A DNA stretch of 64,000 nucleotides from contig CAWCTX010000005.1 in assembly GCA_963798505.1 (NCBI GenBank), positions 1 to 64,000 on the forward strand, in the 5' to 3' direction. This DNA comes from CAVWSM01 sp963798505. Its GTDB lineage: Bacteria; Actinomycetota; Actinomycetes; Jiangellales; Jiangellaceae. Positions 17,253 to 26,205 of this stretch are shown here, in pieces (the first letter of the stretch is position 1; each line of letters opens with the position of its first letter). The position numbers and the translations under genes were made by a program. The notes beneath the pieces are model-generated. The model saw only the letters and a list, made by a program, of their open reading frames with translations. It did not search any database and had not been told where the DNA came from.

Positions 17253-18330
17253 GGATCCCGAGCGTGACCACGCGACGGTTCTGAGCCATCCACGTTTCGA
17301 CAGGGCCTACCCTGGCGCCCTGGCGCACGCTGTCCAACGTGCGGTTGAACCACGCGCGTGTGGCCACCGCGACCCGCGCCGGGCCGACTGCGAACGCCCC
17401 GAGGGCGATCAGCAGGCCCACCGCGGACACTGCGCGCAAGGTCAAGCGCAACGGATGCGCGATGATGTCGAACGCCGAAGCGGCCGCCGCCGCCGACAGC
17501 GTCTCGGCGGGTACCGCGTCGAGATAGCGAGTCCGCGCGATCGCCAGCCCGATGCCGACGAGCGCCATCGTGCCGGCAACCACCAGACCGAGGATGAGCA
17601 GCCCGCGCCGTCGGTTGGGGGCCGCGAGGACGGCGCCCACCGCGACCGCGAGGGCGACCCACGGCAGCCAGGTCGCCCATCGGTCGAGCCGATCGGTGAT
17701 CTCCTGGGCGCGGGCCAGGTCGTCGGACTGCAGGAGCACGAACGTGGCGTTCAGCGCCGGGATCCGCGAGGCGAAGTCGAAACCACGATCCATGAGCCGC
17801 TGTTTGGCCTCGTCGACGATCGGTCCTAGTTCGAGCGACACGGTGCCATCTGTTACCGAGACGGCGCCTTCGCGCCCGGTCAGCGCAGCAACCAGGGCAC
17901 GGTGGCCGAGGCGGTTGGCCTCCTCCCACGCGGTCGCGAAGGTCTCCGACTGGGCGACGTCGAGCGTCACCCGGTGCACAACCTCCTCGACCTGGTTGGC
18001 GATCAACGGTTCCAGCCCGGCGACGAGGTCGGACAGGCGCTCGCGCTGGATGGCCGACGCGACCTGTTCGGTCAGCGCGCCAATATCGACCCGGTCCATC
18101 ACCTGCGTCGTGACCGTGTCGGCAACCTGCAACTGAATGGCTGGGTCCTGCGCTAATGGCGCGACCGTCTCCACGTAGCGGTCGGTGTCGAGCAGCTCAC
18201 TCCGGGCGAACCTAGCTGCCAAGGCAGCAAGCAGGAGGACCGCGGCGAGCAGGGCGAGCACCCCGAACGCAGTCCAGCGCGGCCAGGTTCGAGATTTACC
18301 CGGTGCTGCATCCGTCTGCGTGTCGGTCAT
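17107..18330 (-). CDS. Four-helix membrane protein with a large external loop
   Basis: 407 residues. A helix near residues 20-42 (TAFGVLALLAAVLLLAALAA) is followed by a large outer domain to about residue 225, with VETVAPLAQDPAIQLQVADTVTTQVMDRVDI and VTDGTVSLELGPIVDEAKQRLMDRGFDF. Several further helices lie at about 225-400. The layout is common in actinobacteria and lacks an assigned function. Start: ATG at 18330 after GGGGGGTCGG. It overlaps the convergent acyltransferase gene by 146 bases, so one of the two C-termini may be overextended. DUF5302 lies 13 bases upstream in the same direction. Confidence 0.65.
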   Translation of the reverse strand: MTDTQTDAAPGKSRTWPRWTAFGVLALLAAVLLLAALAARFARSELLDTDRYVETVAPLAQDPAIQLQVADTVTTQVMDRVDIGALTEQVASAIQRERLSDLVAGLEPLIANQVEEVVHRVTLDVAQSETFATAWEEANRLGHRALVAALTGREGAVSVTDGTVSLELGPIVDEAKQRLMDRGFDFASRIPALNATFVLLQSDDLARAQEITDRLDRWATWLPWVALAVAVGAVLAAPNRRRGLLILGLVVAGTMALVGIGLAIARTRYLDAVPAETLSAAAAASAFDIIAHPLRLTLRAVSAVGLLIALGAFAVGPARVAVATRAWFNRTLDSVRQGARVGPVETWMAQNRRVVTLGILIAAALVLVLWPYPTGAVVLVTAAVALLALLAVATVAHPALTANASHP

Positions 18331-18343
18331 GCCGACCCCCCAA

Positions 18344-18526
18344 TCAGCCACTCTTTCTGCGGAACTCCCGTTTGTGCGTGGCGGGCCCATGCGCATCATG
18401 CGCTTTGGAGTCGCCGGAGGCGCTGCCGCGGCTCTTGCTGCGGTCTGTCTCCTGCTTGCGCTCAAGTGCCTCACGGAACCGTGCCTTGAGGTCGTCGTCC
18501 GGCTCTTTGGGCTCCGGAGCAGCCAT
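18344..18526 (-). CDS. DUF5302 family small protein
   Basis: 60 residues, highly charged: DDDLKARFREALERKQ at the N-terminus and KREFRRKSG at the C-terminus, the two ends that define DUF5302. The middle is Ser/Gly/His-rich and probably unstructured. CGGAGGTCC sits just before the ATG. The frame is open further upstream, but the conserved part begins at MAAPEPKEPDD. Function unknown. It is upstream of and codirectional with the membrane protein. Confidence 0.8.
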   Translation of the reverse strand: MAAPEPKEPDDDLKARFREALERKQETDRSKSRGSASGDSKAHDAHGPATHKREFRRKSG

Positions 18527-18651
18527 GGTGGACCTCCGTCGATCGTTTTGGACACGGATCTGGCCCAAGCCTGTCACGGGGAATGCGGCACCGCCTACCT
18601 GATATGCGGCGGCTGAGGCGTTTGCGTTGCAGGTTATGGAAGGCTGACCGC

Positions 18652-19884
18652 GTGAACGGGGCGCCTCGACGCGCGTGGTCTGCACGCCTGCGTGACATGC
18701 GAGCACGGCTCGACGCGGCTCGCGAGACAGAGGCCGATCAGGCGGCCGTCGACGTGCCACCGACTCCACCTGTGGCACCTGTCGAACCCTCGGCCGAGGA
18801 GCACGACCCACACGATGCGCACCCGGTGCCCGCCCCGATTCGTTCCGCGGCAGAGTGGGCCTGGCGCCTCGTCATCATCGGCGTCGCCGGCTACTTCAGC
18901 ATTCTGTTCCTGTGGCGGCTGCGGGTCGTCGTGTTCCCCGTCATCGCCGCCCTGTTCATCGCCGCCGGCCTGCGGCCTCTTGCGCGCCGGCTGCACTCGG
19001 TTGGCTTTGGCCGAACCGCCGCCGCGGTCACGGTTTTCGTGGGGTTCCTCGTTGTCGTCATCGGCACCCTCTCGGTCGCGGGTGGACAGCTCGGCACAGG
19101 GTTCGCCGATGTCGCCGAGAGCGCGGAGGAGGGCGTCGAGGAGGTCCGTGACTGGCTCATCAACGGGCCGCTCGGCATCCAGGAGGACACCCTCGACAAC
19201 TTCGTCGAGCGCGCCCAGCAGACCATCAACGAGAACTCCGACCGGCTCACCAGTGGCGCGATTGGTGCGGCGACCGCGGCCGCCGAGGTCGTGACGGGTG
19301 CACTGCTCGGCATGTTCACATTGTTCTTCTTCCTCTACGACGGCGAACGCATCTGGCGTTGGGTCGTCAACGTCTTCCCGAGCAGGGTCGAGATGCGAGT
19401 GCGCGGGGCGGGCGACGCGGCGTGGCGGACGTTGCAGGGCTACGTTCGCGCGACCCTTGCCGTGGCCTTCATCGACTTCGTCTTCATCACCCTGCTCCTG
19501 GTCATCCTGCGCGTGCCGCTCGCCCTACCACTCGGCGTGCTGGTGTTCTTCGGCGCGTTCGTGCCGGTCGTCGGCGCCTTCGTCACTGGGGCGCTCGGTG
19601 TGCTCGTCGCGCTGGTGACGCAGGGCCCGTTCATCGCACTGTTGGTGCTTATCGGCATCATCGCCGTGCAGCAGATCGAAAGTCATCTGCTGCAGCCGCT
19701 CATCATGGGGCGGCTCGTTCGCATCCATCCGCTTGCGGTCGTGCTGGCGATCGCCGCCGGTTCACTGATCGCCGGCATCCTCGGTGCTGTGATCGCCGTC
19801 CCCGTCGTGGCGGTCATCAACTCCGTCACTGGATATCTCGTCCGTGGCGAACGCCCCGGAACACCTGTAGTGAGTGCCGACTAG
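18652..19884 (+). CDS. AI-2E family transporter (PerM-like permease)
   Basis: 410 residues starting at a GTG. A proline-rich, acidic cytoplasmic N-terminus of about 65 residues precedes seven or eight helices: AWRLVIIGVAGYFSILFLW, VVVFPVIAALFIAAGLRPL, AAAVTVFVGFLVVVIG, LGMFTLFFFLYDG, then AVAFIDFVFITLLLVILRVP, LGVLVFFGAFVPVVGAFV and QQIESHLLQPLIMGRLVRIHPLAVVLAI. The motif QIESHLLQP..MG is diagnostic for the AI-2E/PerM family. Members act as exporters or antiporters, and the quorum-signal role in the name rarely holds in actinobacteria. Confidence 0.9.
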   Translation: MNGAPRRAWSARLRDMRARLDAARETEADQAAVDVPPTPPVAPVEPSAEEHDPHDAHPVPAPIRSAAEWAWRLVIIGVAGYFSILFLWRLRVVVFPVIAALFIAAGLRPLARRLHSVGFGRTAAAVTVFVGFLVVVIGTLSVAGGQLGTGFADVAESAEEGVEEVRDWLINGPLGIQEDTLDNFVERAQQTINENSDRLTSGAIGAATAAAEVVTGALLGMFTLFFFLYDGERIWRWVVNVFPSRVEMRVRGAGDAAWRTLQGYVRATLAVAFIDFVFITLLLVILRVPLALPLGVLVFFGAFVPVVGAFVTGALGVLVALVTQGPFIALLVLIGIIAVQQIESHLLQPLIMGRLVRIHPLAVVLAIAAGSLIAGILGAVIAVPVVAVINSVTGYLVRGERPGTPVVSAD

Positions 19885-19902
19885 CGGGGGTACGGTCTCG
19901 CT

Positions 19903-20235
19903 GTGACCGACAACGGTTCGGCGATGCACTGGTTCGGGGTTCGCTGCATCTTCCAGTGGGAGGACACCAGCAGCTTCGAGGAGCGAATCACCATCTGGCA
20001 GGCGCGCGACTTCGACGCTGCTGTGGCGATGGCCGAGCAGGACGCCGCCGAGCACGATGCCAAGACCGGTTCGAAGTACCTGGACTTCGCCCAGGTGTAC
20101 GTGCTGCCCGGACCGCCCGTTCACGGCGCCGACGTTTTCAGCCTCGCGCGCGACAGCGACCTGGACTCCGAGGACTACCTCGACGCGTTCTTCGACACCG
20201 GCGCGGAGCGGGACGCGACTCTCGACGAGGAGTGA
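19903..20235 (+). CDS. Conserved hypothetical protein (DUF4288-like)
   Basis: 110 residues from a GTG, 18 bases after the permease gene and probably in its operon. It reads MHWFGVRCIFQWEDTSSFEERITIWQARDFDAAVAMAEQDAAEH, a strand-rich start resembling DUF4288, then KYLDFAQVYVLP and a very acidic C-terminus. Soluble, no signal. Function unknown. Confidence 0.6.
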   Translation: MTDNGSAMHWFGVRCIFQWEDTSSFEERITIWQARDFDAAVAMAEQDAAEHDAKTGSKYLDFAQVYVLPGPPVHGADVFSLARDSDLDSEDYLDAFFDTGAERDATLDEE

Positions 20236-20238
20236 CCG

Positions 20239-21027
20239 TCAGGCAAGACGGGCCAGCACCTCGTCGTGCAGCAGGGCGTTGGTGGCGACAGCGCCCTGTC
20301 CGAACGGTCCCGGTGTGCCTTGGACGTCGGTGAACCGTCCGCCCGCCTCCGTGACGATCGGCACCAGCGCCGCCATGTCGTGTAGCGCAAGCTCGGGCTC
20401 CGCGACGATGTCGACGGCGCCCTCAGCGAGCAGCATGTATGACCAGAAGTCGCCGTAGGCCCTGGTCCGCCAGCAGTCGCCCATGAGCGAGAGGAACGCC
20501 TCCTGCTTGCCGGCCGAAGCCCAGCCGTCAAGCTCCGAGTAGGACAGCGACGCGTCCTTGAGGTCGGCTACGCCGGAAACCTCGCAGCGGGTGGCCTTGG
20601 CCAGGCTCTTGCCCACCCACGCACCCGTCCCCTTGGCCGCCCACCAGCGACGCTGGAGTGATGGCGCGGACACGACACCAACCACGGCTTCGCCGTCGAC
20701 GACGAGCGCAATGAGGGTGGCCCAGACCGGCACGCCGCGCAGGAAGTTCGCCGTACCGTCGATCGGGTCGATGACCCACCGCCGCGGACCCCAGCCGCTC
20801 GGCGCGAACTCCTCGCCCACCACCGCGTCCCGGGCCCGCGCCCGCGAGAGCGTGGACCGCAGCACCTCCTCGACGCGCCGGTCGGCGTCGGTCACCGGCG
20901 TGTCGTCAGGCTTGGTGTCGACCCGCAGGTCGAGCGCCTTGAACCGCGACATGGTCAGCGAGTCGGCGTCGTCGGCCAGCAGGTGCGCGAGCCGGAGGTC
21001 GTCGTCAAACGACGTGGGGCGAGGCAT
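20239..21027 (-). CDS. hisN: Inositol-monophosphatase-family phosphatase, probable histidinol-phosphatase
   Basis: 262 residues. Metal-binding motifs in order: DDTPVTDADRRVEE, VVGEEF, WVIDPIDGTANFLRGVPVWATLIAL (the DPxDGT signature) and AEGAVDIVAEPELALHDMAALVPIVTEAGG (the final Asp). The short form with R.YGDFWSYMLLAEG resembles actinobacterial HisN, which removes phosphate from L-histidinol-phosphate. An inositol or CysQ-type substrate cannot be excluded. Start: ATG at 21027, since upstream residues are not family-like. It is convergent with the DUF4288-like gene, 3 bases apart. Confidence 0.8.
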   Translation of the reverse strand: MPRPTSFDDDLRLAHLLADDADSLTMSRFKALDLRVDTKPDDTPVTDADRRVEEVLRSTLSRARARDAVVGEEFAPSGWGPRRWVIDPIDGTANFLRGVPVWATLIALVVDGEAVVGVVSAPSLQRRWWAAKGTGAWVGKSLAKATRCEVSGVADLKDASLSYSELDGWASAGKQEAFLSLMGDCWRTRAYGDFWSYMLLAEGAVDIVAEPELALHDMAALVPIVTEAGGRFTDVQGTPGPFGQGAVATNALLHDEVLARLA

Positions 21028-21132
21028 GATGCGGAGCGTATATGCACAGATGGCGCACAATCACGCACACCTGCGCCACTATAGGTCTCGCTGTCATGGA
21101 TCTATCGCGATCAAGCCCAGGCGGTGCGGCTC

Positions 21133-21600
21133 ATGCTGGACACATTCCGAGACCTCCCGGTGCACGCACTGGTCGTGCACGCCACGGTCGTCCTCGTCCC
21201 GCTGGCCGCAGTCAGCATCATCGCCCTGGTGCTGGTGCCGAGATGGCGCGACACCTACGGCTTGCTGGTGGTCGGCCTGAGCACGGTCGCGCTGGGCCTG
21301 GTCCCGGTGACGACACAGGCCGGCTACGAGTTCAAGAAGTCGCTCACCGAAACCGGTCAGCTGGGCGGCGAGGTGCTCGACAAGGTCAACGACCACGAGA
21401 TGTGGGGGGACCGGGTCATCATCCCGACCGCGATCATGTGGGTCGCCTTCGTCGCGATGATGATCGCCTCTCGCCGTGGGCAGTCTCGGGTTACGACCGT
21501 GCTCGGGCTGGTGGCCGCGGCGGCTGCGGTGATCACGATCGGTTTCGTGGTCGTCACCGGCGAGGCAGGCTCGACGGCCGTCTGGAACCCCACCGGCTGA
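21133..21600 (+). CDS. DUF2231-type membrane protein
   Basis: 155 residues with four helices: LPVHALVVHATVVLVPLAAVSIIALVLVP, YGLLVVGLSTVALGLVPVTTQAGYEF, IIPTAIMWVAFVAMMIA and VLGLVAAAAAVITIGFVVVTGEAG. The motif HALVVHATVV is typical of DUF2231, where histidines have been proposed to bind haem, and VTGEAGSTAVW ends the protein as in the family. Start: ATG at 21133 (MLDTFRDLPVH), with a GTG three codons earlier. Confidence 0.75.
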   Translation: MLDTFRDLPVHALVVHATVVLVPLAAVSIIALVLVPRWRDTYGLLVVGLSTVALGLVPVTTQAGYEFKKSLTETGQLGGEVLDKVNDHEMWGDRVIIPTAIMWVAFVAMMIASRRGQSRVTTVLGLVAAAAAVITIGFVVVTGEAGSTAVWNPTG

Positions 21601-21612
21601 TCTGACCTGCGG

Positions 21613-22620
21613 TCAGTCGGCCTCGGCGCGCTCCCGGCTGGCGAGCACGCGGCGATAGCTCTGGACCCGTGCCGCGTCGAGCACCCCCGCCGCCACGGCG
21701 TCGTCGAGGGCGCATTCGGGCTCGGTGGCGCTGTGGGTGCAGCCGCGCGGGCAGCCGCCCTCGTGCGACTGCGTGGCCTCATGCAGGTCGGGGAACGCCG
21801 CGATGAGCTGCCGCGGGTCCACATGCGCAAGGCCGAACGAGCGGATGCCCGGCGTGTCGATCACCCAGCCGCCACCGGGCAGCGGCAGCGCGAGGACGGC
21901 GGTCGACGTGTGCCGCCCTCGGCCGGTGACGGCGTTGACCTCACCGATGGCCCGGTCGGCGCCCGGGACAAGGACGTTCACGAGCGTCGACTTGCCGACG
22001 CCGCTGTGCCCCACCAGCACGCTGACCCGCTGGGCGAGGCGGTCGCGCAGCACGTCCGGATCGAGGTCGTGCCGGGTCACGACGTAGGGCACGCCCAGCG
22101 GGCGGTAGGTCTCGAGCAGCGGCTCCGGGTCGGCCAGGTCGGCCTTGGTGAGGCAGAGCAGCGGGTCGAGGCCGGCGTCGTACGCCGCGACAAGGCACCG
22201 GTCGATCAGCCGTGGCCGCGGCTCGGGGTCGGCGAGGGCGGTGACGATCACGAGCTGGTCGGCGTTGGCGACGATGATGCGCTCCACGGGGTCGGAGTCG
22301 TCGGCCGATCGGCGCAGGACCGTACGCCGCGGCTCGACGCGGACGACCCGCGCGAGGCTGCCATCCGCCCCTGAGACGTCTCCGACGAGGGCGACCCGGT
22401 CACCGACGACGACGCCCTTGCGGCCGAGTTCGCGGGCCTTCATGGCCATGACGAACGAGCCGTCGACGAGGCAGGTGTAGCGGCCCCGGTCGACCGTCAC
22501 CACAGTGCCCGTTTCGGCCTGGATGTGGGTCGGGCGCTCCTTGGTGCGGGGGCGGGACTTGCCGCGCTGCGGCCGGATGCGGACCCGGTCCTCGTGGCGC
22601 TCGTACCGCTCCTGGCTCAC
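21613..22620 (-). CDS. rsgA: Ribosome small-subunit GTPase RsgA
   Basis: 335 residues with the circularly permuted GTPase order: G4 (LTKADL) precedes G1 (VGHSGVGKSTLVN) and G3 (DTPGIRSFGL). An N-terminal OB fold (TGTVVTVDRGRYTCLVDG) and a C-terminal zinc motif (GGCPRGCTHSATEPECAL: Cys, Cys, His, Cys) complete the family plan. It assists late maturation of the 30S subunit. The GTG start at 22620 overlaps the aroA stop (GTGA), so it is coupled to aroA. Its basic N-terminus (RIRPQRGKSRPRTKERP) probably contacts rRNA. Confidence 0.93.
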   Translation of the reverse strand: MSQERYERHEDRVRIRPQRGKSRPRTKERPTHIQAETGTVVTVDRGRYTCLVDGSFVMAMKARELGRKGVVVGDRVALVGDVSGADGSLARVVRVEPRRTVLRRSADDSDPVERIIVANADQLVIVTALADPEPRPRLIDRCLVAAYDAGLDPLLCLTKADLADPEPLLETYRPLGVPYVVTRHDLDPDVLRDRLAQRVSVLVGHSGVGKSTLVNVLVPGADRAIGEVNAVTGRGRHTSTAVLALPLPGGGWVIDTPGIRSFGLAHVDPRQLIAAFPDLHEATQSHEGGCPRGCTHSATEPECALDDAVAAGVLDAARVQSYRRVLASRERAEAD

Positions 22621-23921
22621 TCGCGACCGACTCCAGGATCGCTCGCGGCTGTGCCCAGTAGCGCTCCCCACATGCCCACGAAATCGGGCAGGGTCTTGCT
22701 CGTCGTAGCGATGTCCTCGACGCGGATGCCCGGGACGGCGAGGCCGATCACCGCCCCCGCCTGGGCCATGCGGTGGTCGGCATAGCTGGCGAACACGCCG
22801 TCGCGCAGTGGCCGCGGCTCGATGTGCAGGCCGTCGTCGGTCTCGGTCACCGCTGCGCCGAGGCCGTTGAGCTCTGTGGCGAGAGCGGCGAGCCGATCGG
22901 TCTCGTGACCGCGCAGATGAGCAATGCCGCGAAGTTCACTGGGGCCAGCGGCCTGGGCCGCGAGTGCTGCGATGACGGGTGTCAGCTCGCCGACGTCGTG
23001 CAGGTCGGTATCGAGCCCGTGGATGGTGCCCGTGCCGCGGACGGTCAGCGCGTGGTCGTCGAGCGTCACCTCGGCGCCCATCTGCGCGAGCAGGTCGCGC
23101 ATGGCGTCGCCGGCCTGCGTCGTCCGGTGCGGCCAGCACTTGACGCGGACGACGCCTCCCGTCACCAGGGCCGCAGCCAGGAACGGCGCGGCGTTGGACA
23201 GGTCGGGCTCGATGTCGATGTCCTGCCCGGTGAGCGGTCCCGGCTCCACGCGCCAGGTGTTGGGCTCGGTGTCGTCGACCTCGGCGCCGGCAGCGCGCAA
23301 CATGCCGACCGTCATGTCGATGTGCGGGAGTGACGGGATCGGCTTTCCGTCGTGGCGTACCGCGATGCCCTTGTCATAGCGCGCCCCGGCAAGCAGCAGA
23401 CCGCTGACGAACTGCGACGACGCCGAGGCGTCGATCGTCACCGAACCGCCCGGTAGCGACCCGGTGCTGTGCACGACGAACGGGAGCGCTCCGCGGCCGG
23501 CGTCGTCGACGCTGGCGCCGAGCGCGCGAAGAGCCTCGAGCAGGTGGCCCATAGGGCGTACGCGCGCCTGCACATCACCGTCGAACGCCACGTCACCGTC
23601 GACCAGTGCGGCAGCCGCCGGTGGGACGAACCGCATGACAGTGCCGGCAAGCCCGCAGTCGACGGAGACCGCACCGGCCACGCGGCCAGGGGTCACGACC
23701 CAGTCGTCGCCTTCGTCGGCGATGGTCGCTCCGAGCGTGCGCAGCGCGTCGACCATGAGGAGGGTGTCGCGGGCACGCAGCGGCCCGCGGAGCCGGCTCG
23801 GTGACTCAGCCAGTGCGGACAGCACGAGCGCACGGTTGGTCACCGACTTGGACCCGGGCACGACGAGTGTCGCGTCGACAGGTCCGGGCGCGGTGGGGGC
23901 ATCCCAGAGCTCGTGCGTCAC
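22617..23921 (-). CDS. aroA: 3-phosphoshikimate 1-carboxyvinyltransferase (EPSP synthase)
   Basis: 434 residues, usual family length. PGSKSVTNRALVLSALA is the substrate-binding start, CGLAGTVMRFVPP the second conserved block, SASSQFVSGLLLAGARYD the third, and LRGHETDRLAALATELNGLG plus DHRMAQAGAVIGLAVPG the fourth. It transfers enolpyruvyl from PEP to shikimate-3-phosphate in aromatic amino-acid synthesis. It is the first gene of an aroA-rsgA pair, an order conserved in mycobacteria. Confidence 0.95.
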   Translation of the reverse strand: MTHELWDAPTAPGPVDATLVVPGSKSVTNRALVLSALAESPSRLRGPLRARDTLLMVDALRTLGATIADEGDDWVVTPGRVAGAVSVDCGLAGTVMRFVPPAAAALVDGDVAFDGDVQARVRPMGHLLEALRALGASVDDAGRGALPFVVHSTGSLPGGSVTIDASASSQFVSGLLLAGARYDKGIAVRHDGKPIPSLPHIDMTVGMLRAAGAEVDDTEPNTWRVEPGPLTGQDIDIEPDLSNAAPFLAAALVTGGVVRVKCWPHRTTQAGDAMRDLLAQMGAEVTLDDHALTVRGTGTIHGLDTDLHDVGELTPVIAALAAQAAGPSELRGIAHLRGHETDRLAALATELNGLGAAVTETDDGLHIEPRPLRDGVFASYADHRMAQAGAVIGLAVPGIRVEDIATTSKTLPDFVGMWGALLGTAASDPGVGRE

Positions 23922-23945
23922 GCCGCCGAGCCTAATGGGCCCTGG

Positions 23946-24494
23946 TCAGCGGACGAGGTCGTGCGCCTTCCGGCTGACCTCCGCGCGCGCGGCCTTGGTG
24001 GCCAGGGCCGCCTCGCGTCGCGCCATCTTGGCTGCCCGCTTTGCGTCTGTGCTCGCGTGCTTGGCCCGCCAGGCCAGCCCGGGGCGCCCCTGGGTGTCGG
24101 CGGCGGCGATGAGCAGGCCGCCGGTGATCGAGACGTTCTTGAGGAAGTGCGTCGTCTGGTTGTTGCGCTGGGCGGGGTCGTCGTACTCCCAGAACGGGTG
24201 GCCGGCCACTGTCGTCGGCACCATCGAGCCGGCGAGCACCAAGGCCGCGACGCGAGGAAAGAAGCCGAGCGCCAGCATCGTCCCGCCCGCCACGTGGACT
24301 CCGGCGTTGATCATGACCAGCGTCTTGGTGTCGGTCGGCAGCTGGACCGGCGCTTTTTGCAGCGCCGGCTTGATGCGTTCCGCGACGGGCTCAGACTTGG
24401 CGACCTGTGGATCCGGCCGCATCAGTGTCTTGACCCCGGCCCAGACGAACAACGAGGCGAGCAAGGGTCGCGCAACCAGGCGAACAAGGCTCAT
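23946..24494 (-). CDS. DoxX family membrane protein
   Basis: 182 residues. Helices: LVRLVARPLLASLFVWAGVKTLM, LVMINAGVHVAGGTMLALGF, RVAALVLAGSMVPTTVAGHPFWEY and FLKNVSITGGLLIAAADTQG. The sequences HPFWEY and NQTTHFLKNVSITGGLL are DoxX signatures. The last 45 residues are a charged Ala/Lys/Arg helix (ASTDAKRAAKMARREAALATKAAR). Some DoxX proteins act with oxidoreductases in thiol stress. Start: ATG at 24494, with a small palindrome GTGGTTACCAC 7 bases further upstream. Confidence 0.85.
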   Translation of the reverse strand: MSLVRLVARPLLASLFVWAGVKTLMRPDPQVAKSEPVAERIKPALQKAPVQLPTDTKTLVMINAGVHVAGGTMLALGFFPRVAALVLAGSMVPTTVAGHPFWEYDDPAQRNNQTTHFLKNVSITGGLLIAAADTQGRPGLAWRAKHASTDAKRAAKMARREAALATKAARAEVSRKAHDLVR

Positions 24495-24626
24495 GCAGTA
24501 GTGGTTACCACGATTGGGCCGTTCGCGAACCTCGAGCGGCGAGCCGACGCACCGTTCTTTGGTGTGGAGGCGAGCGCGGCATGGGCTCGAGATGGGGCCA
24601 ATCTCGGGGCTGGCAGAGTGGGCGGC

Positions 24627-25388
24627 ATGTGCGGCAGGTACGCGGCGAGCCAGAACCCCGATGACCTGATTGAGGAGTTCGAGGTCGACCGGGTCGACGT
24701 CCGCGAGCGCCTGGCGGCCGACTACAACGTGGCGCCGACAAAGGACGTCTACGCGGTGCTTGCCAGGCCGCCGCGCGAGGATCGCTCCGCCCCCGCGCAG
24801 CGCCGGCTCACGGTGGTCCGCTGGGGCCTCGTCCCCTCCTGGGCGAAGGACCCGTCGATCGGCAGCCGGCTCATCAACGCGCGGATGGAGTCGGTGCAGG
24901 ACAAGCCGGCGTTCAGGCGTGCGTTCGCGATGCGTCGCTGCCTGCTGCCGGCCGACGGCTATTTCGAGTGGTACGGCGAGACCCGCGGCCGCAAGCAGCC
25001 GTTCTTCATCCGCCCGCGCGACGGCGGTGTGCTGGCCATGGCCGGTCTGTACGAGATCTGGCGCAACCCGGCGGTGGCCGACGACGACGACCCCTCGGCG
25101 TTCCTGTGGTCCTGCACGGTGCTCACCACGTCGGCCGAGGACGCCGTCGGGGAGATCCACGACCGGATGCCGCTCATGATCGAGCCCGACCGGTACGGGG
25201 AGTGGCTCGACCCGCGCCCCCGCGACCCGGCGGAGCTGCTCGGTCTGCTCGTTCCCGCCATACCGGGGCGGCTCGAGGCGTACCCGGTCGCCCCGCTGGT
25301 CAACGACGTACGCAACAACGGGCCTGAGCTCATCGCCCCGCTGCCCCCCGAGGTCGTGGGTGCCGACGACCAGCTCGCGATGTTCTGA
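24627..25388 (+). CDS. SOS-response-associated peptidase (SRAP / HMCES-YedK family)
   Basis: 253 residues. It starts MCGRYA, where Cys2 becomes the catalytic N-terminal residue after Met removal. YNVAPT carries the conserved Asn, RCLLPADGYFEWYG the conserved Glu, and GEIHDRMPLMIE the conserved His. SRAP proteins attach covalently to abasic sites in single-stranded DNA and protect them. GRYAASQNPDDL, VRWGLVPSWAKDPSIGSRLINARMESV and VNDVRNNGPELI also fit. The ATG is fixed by the need for Cys at position 2. The hydrolase gene starts 19 bases downstream. Confidence 0.93.
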   Translation: MCGRYAASQNPDDLIEEFEVDRVDVRERLAADYNVAPTKDVYAVLARPPREDRSAPAQRRLTVVRWGLVPSWAKDPSIGSRLINARMESVQDKPAFRRAFAMRRCLLPADGYFEWYGETRGRKQPFFIRPRDGGVLAMAGLYEIWRNPAVADDDDPSAFLWSCTVLTTSAEDAVGEIHDRMPLMIEPDRYGEWLDPRPRDPAELLGLLVPAIPGRLEAYPVAPLVNDVRNNGPELIAPLPPEVVGADDQLAMF

Positions 25389-25407
25389 GCCGCCTATGGT
25401 GCTGAGC

Positions 25408-26109
25408 ATGGACGAGGTGCTGGTGGCAACGCCGCTGGGTGATGCGCGGCTCACGGTGCACCGCGCGCCGAGACCGCGCGCTGTTCTGGTGCTGGGCCAC
25501 GGCGCGAGCGGCGGCATCGGTGCCCGCGACCTGGTGGCGGTCGCGCGCGCCCTTCCGGAGCGTGGCGTGACCGTCGTCCGTGCCGAGCAGCCATGGCGCG
25601 TGGCCGGCGGCCGCGTGGCACCGCGACCGCCGCTGCTCGACAAGGGGTGGATCCCGACGGTCGAGGGCGTACGGGCGCACGCCGGCGACCTGGCGCTGTT
25701 CGTCGGCGGACGCAGCGCCGGCGCGCGGGTGGGCTGTCGCACCGCCCAGGCGAGCGGCGCGGCCGGCGTCGTGGCGCTGGCCTTTCCGCTGCACCCGCCG
25801 GGCCGGCCCGACCGCTCGCGGTCCGACGAGCTGCTCGGCTCGGGAGTGCCGACGCTCGTCGTGCAGGGGGAGCGGGACCCCTTCGGAGGGCCGGACGAGT
25901 TTCCGGCGGGCCCGTTCGAGCTCACCCCCATTCCGGCCGCCGACCACGGCTTCAGGATCCCCGCCAAGGCGCCGTTGACGCAGGCTGAGGGGCTGGAGCT
26001 CGTCGTGGAGGCCGTGTCAAGGTTCGTCCTCGGCCGGACCCGTGCGGGGAATGCCCCCGGGAACGCGATGGTTGGAGCACGGGGAATGCCCCTGCCTGGA
26101 GGAGGCTGA
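25408..26109 (+). CDS. Alpha/beta-hydrolase (KAT2/dienelactone-hydrolase-like)
   Basis: 233 residues. LVLGHGASGGIGARDLVA forms the oxyanion turn, FVGGRSAGARVGCR holds the nucleophile serine in G-R-S-A-G, TLVVQGERDPFGGPDEF the acid, and ADHGFRIP the catalytic histidine. It matches the small soluble hydrolases annotated as alpha/beta family or TEX30-like. Substrate unknown. The 3' end contains the promoter of the next gene. Confidence 0.8.
   Translation: MDEVLVATPLGDARLTVHRAPRPRAVLVLGHGASGGIGARDLVAVARALPERGVTVVRAEQPWRVAGGRVAPRPPLLDKGWIPTVEGVRAHAGDLALFVGGRSAGARVGCRTAQASGAAGVVALAFPLHPPGRPDRSRSDELLGSGVPTLVVQGERDPFGGPDEFPAGPFELTPIPAADHGFRIPAKAPLTQAEGLELVVEAVSRFVLGRTRAGNAPGNAMVGARGMPLPGGG
26048..26073 (+). 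promoter_or_regulatory. SigR-type promoter
   Basis: GGAAT (26048-26052), 18 bases, then GTT (26071-26073), exactly the SigR/SigH consensus. It lies inside the 3' end of the hydrolase gene and about 130 bases before the sigR ATG, implying autoregulation under thiol stress. Confidence 0.65.
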
Positions 26110-26205
26110 CGCATGCTGGCCGCTCCCGCGCGGTACGTACCCACCGACGTGCTCGGCTGGCCCGAGTGGGATCCAACCGCAGGCAGCCGGGTATCCTCGC
26201 CGGCA

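Noticed and set aside
24501..24511. Palindrome GTGGTTACCAC near the DoxX start
   Set aside because: Only 5-base arms; too short to distinguish from chance without conservation data.
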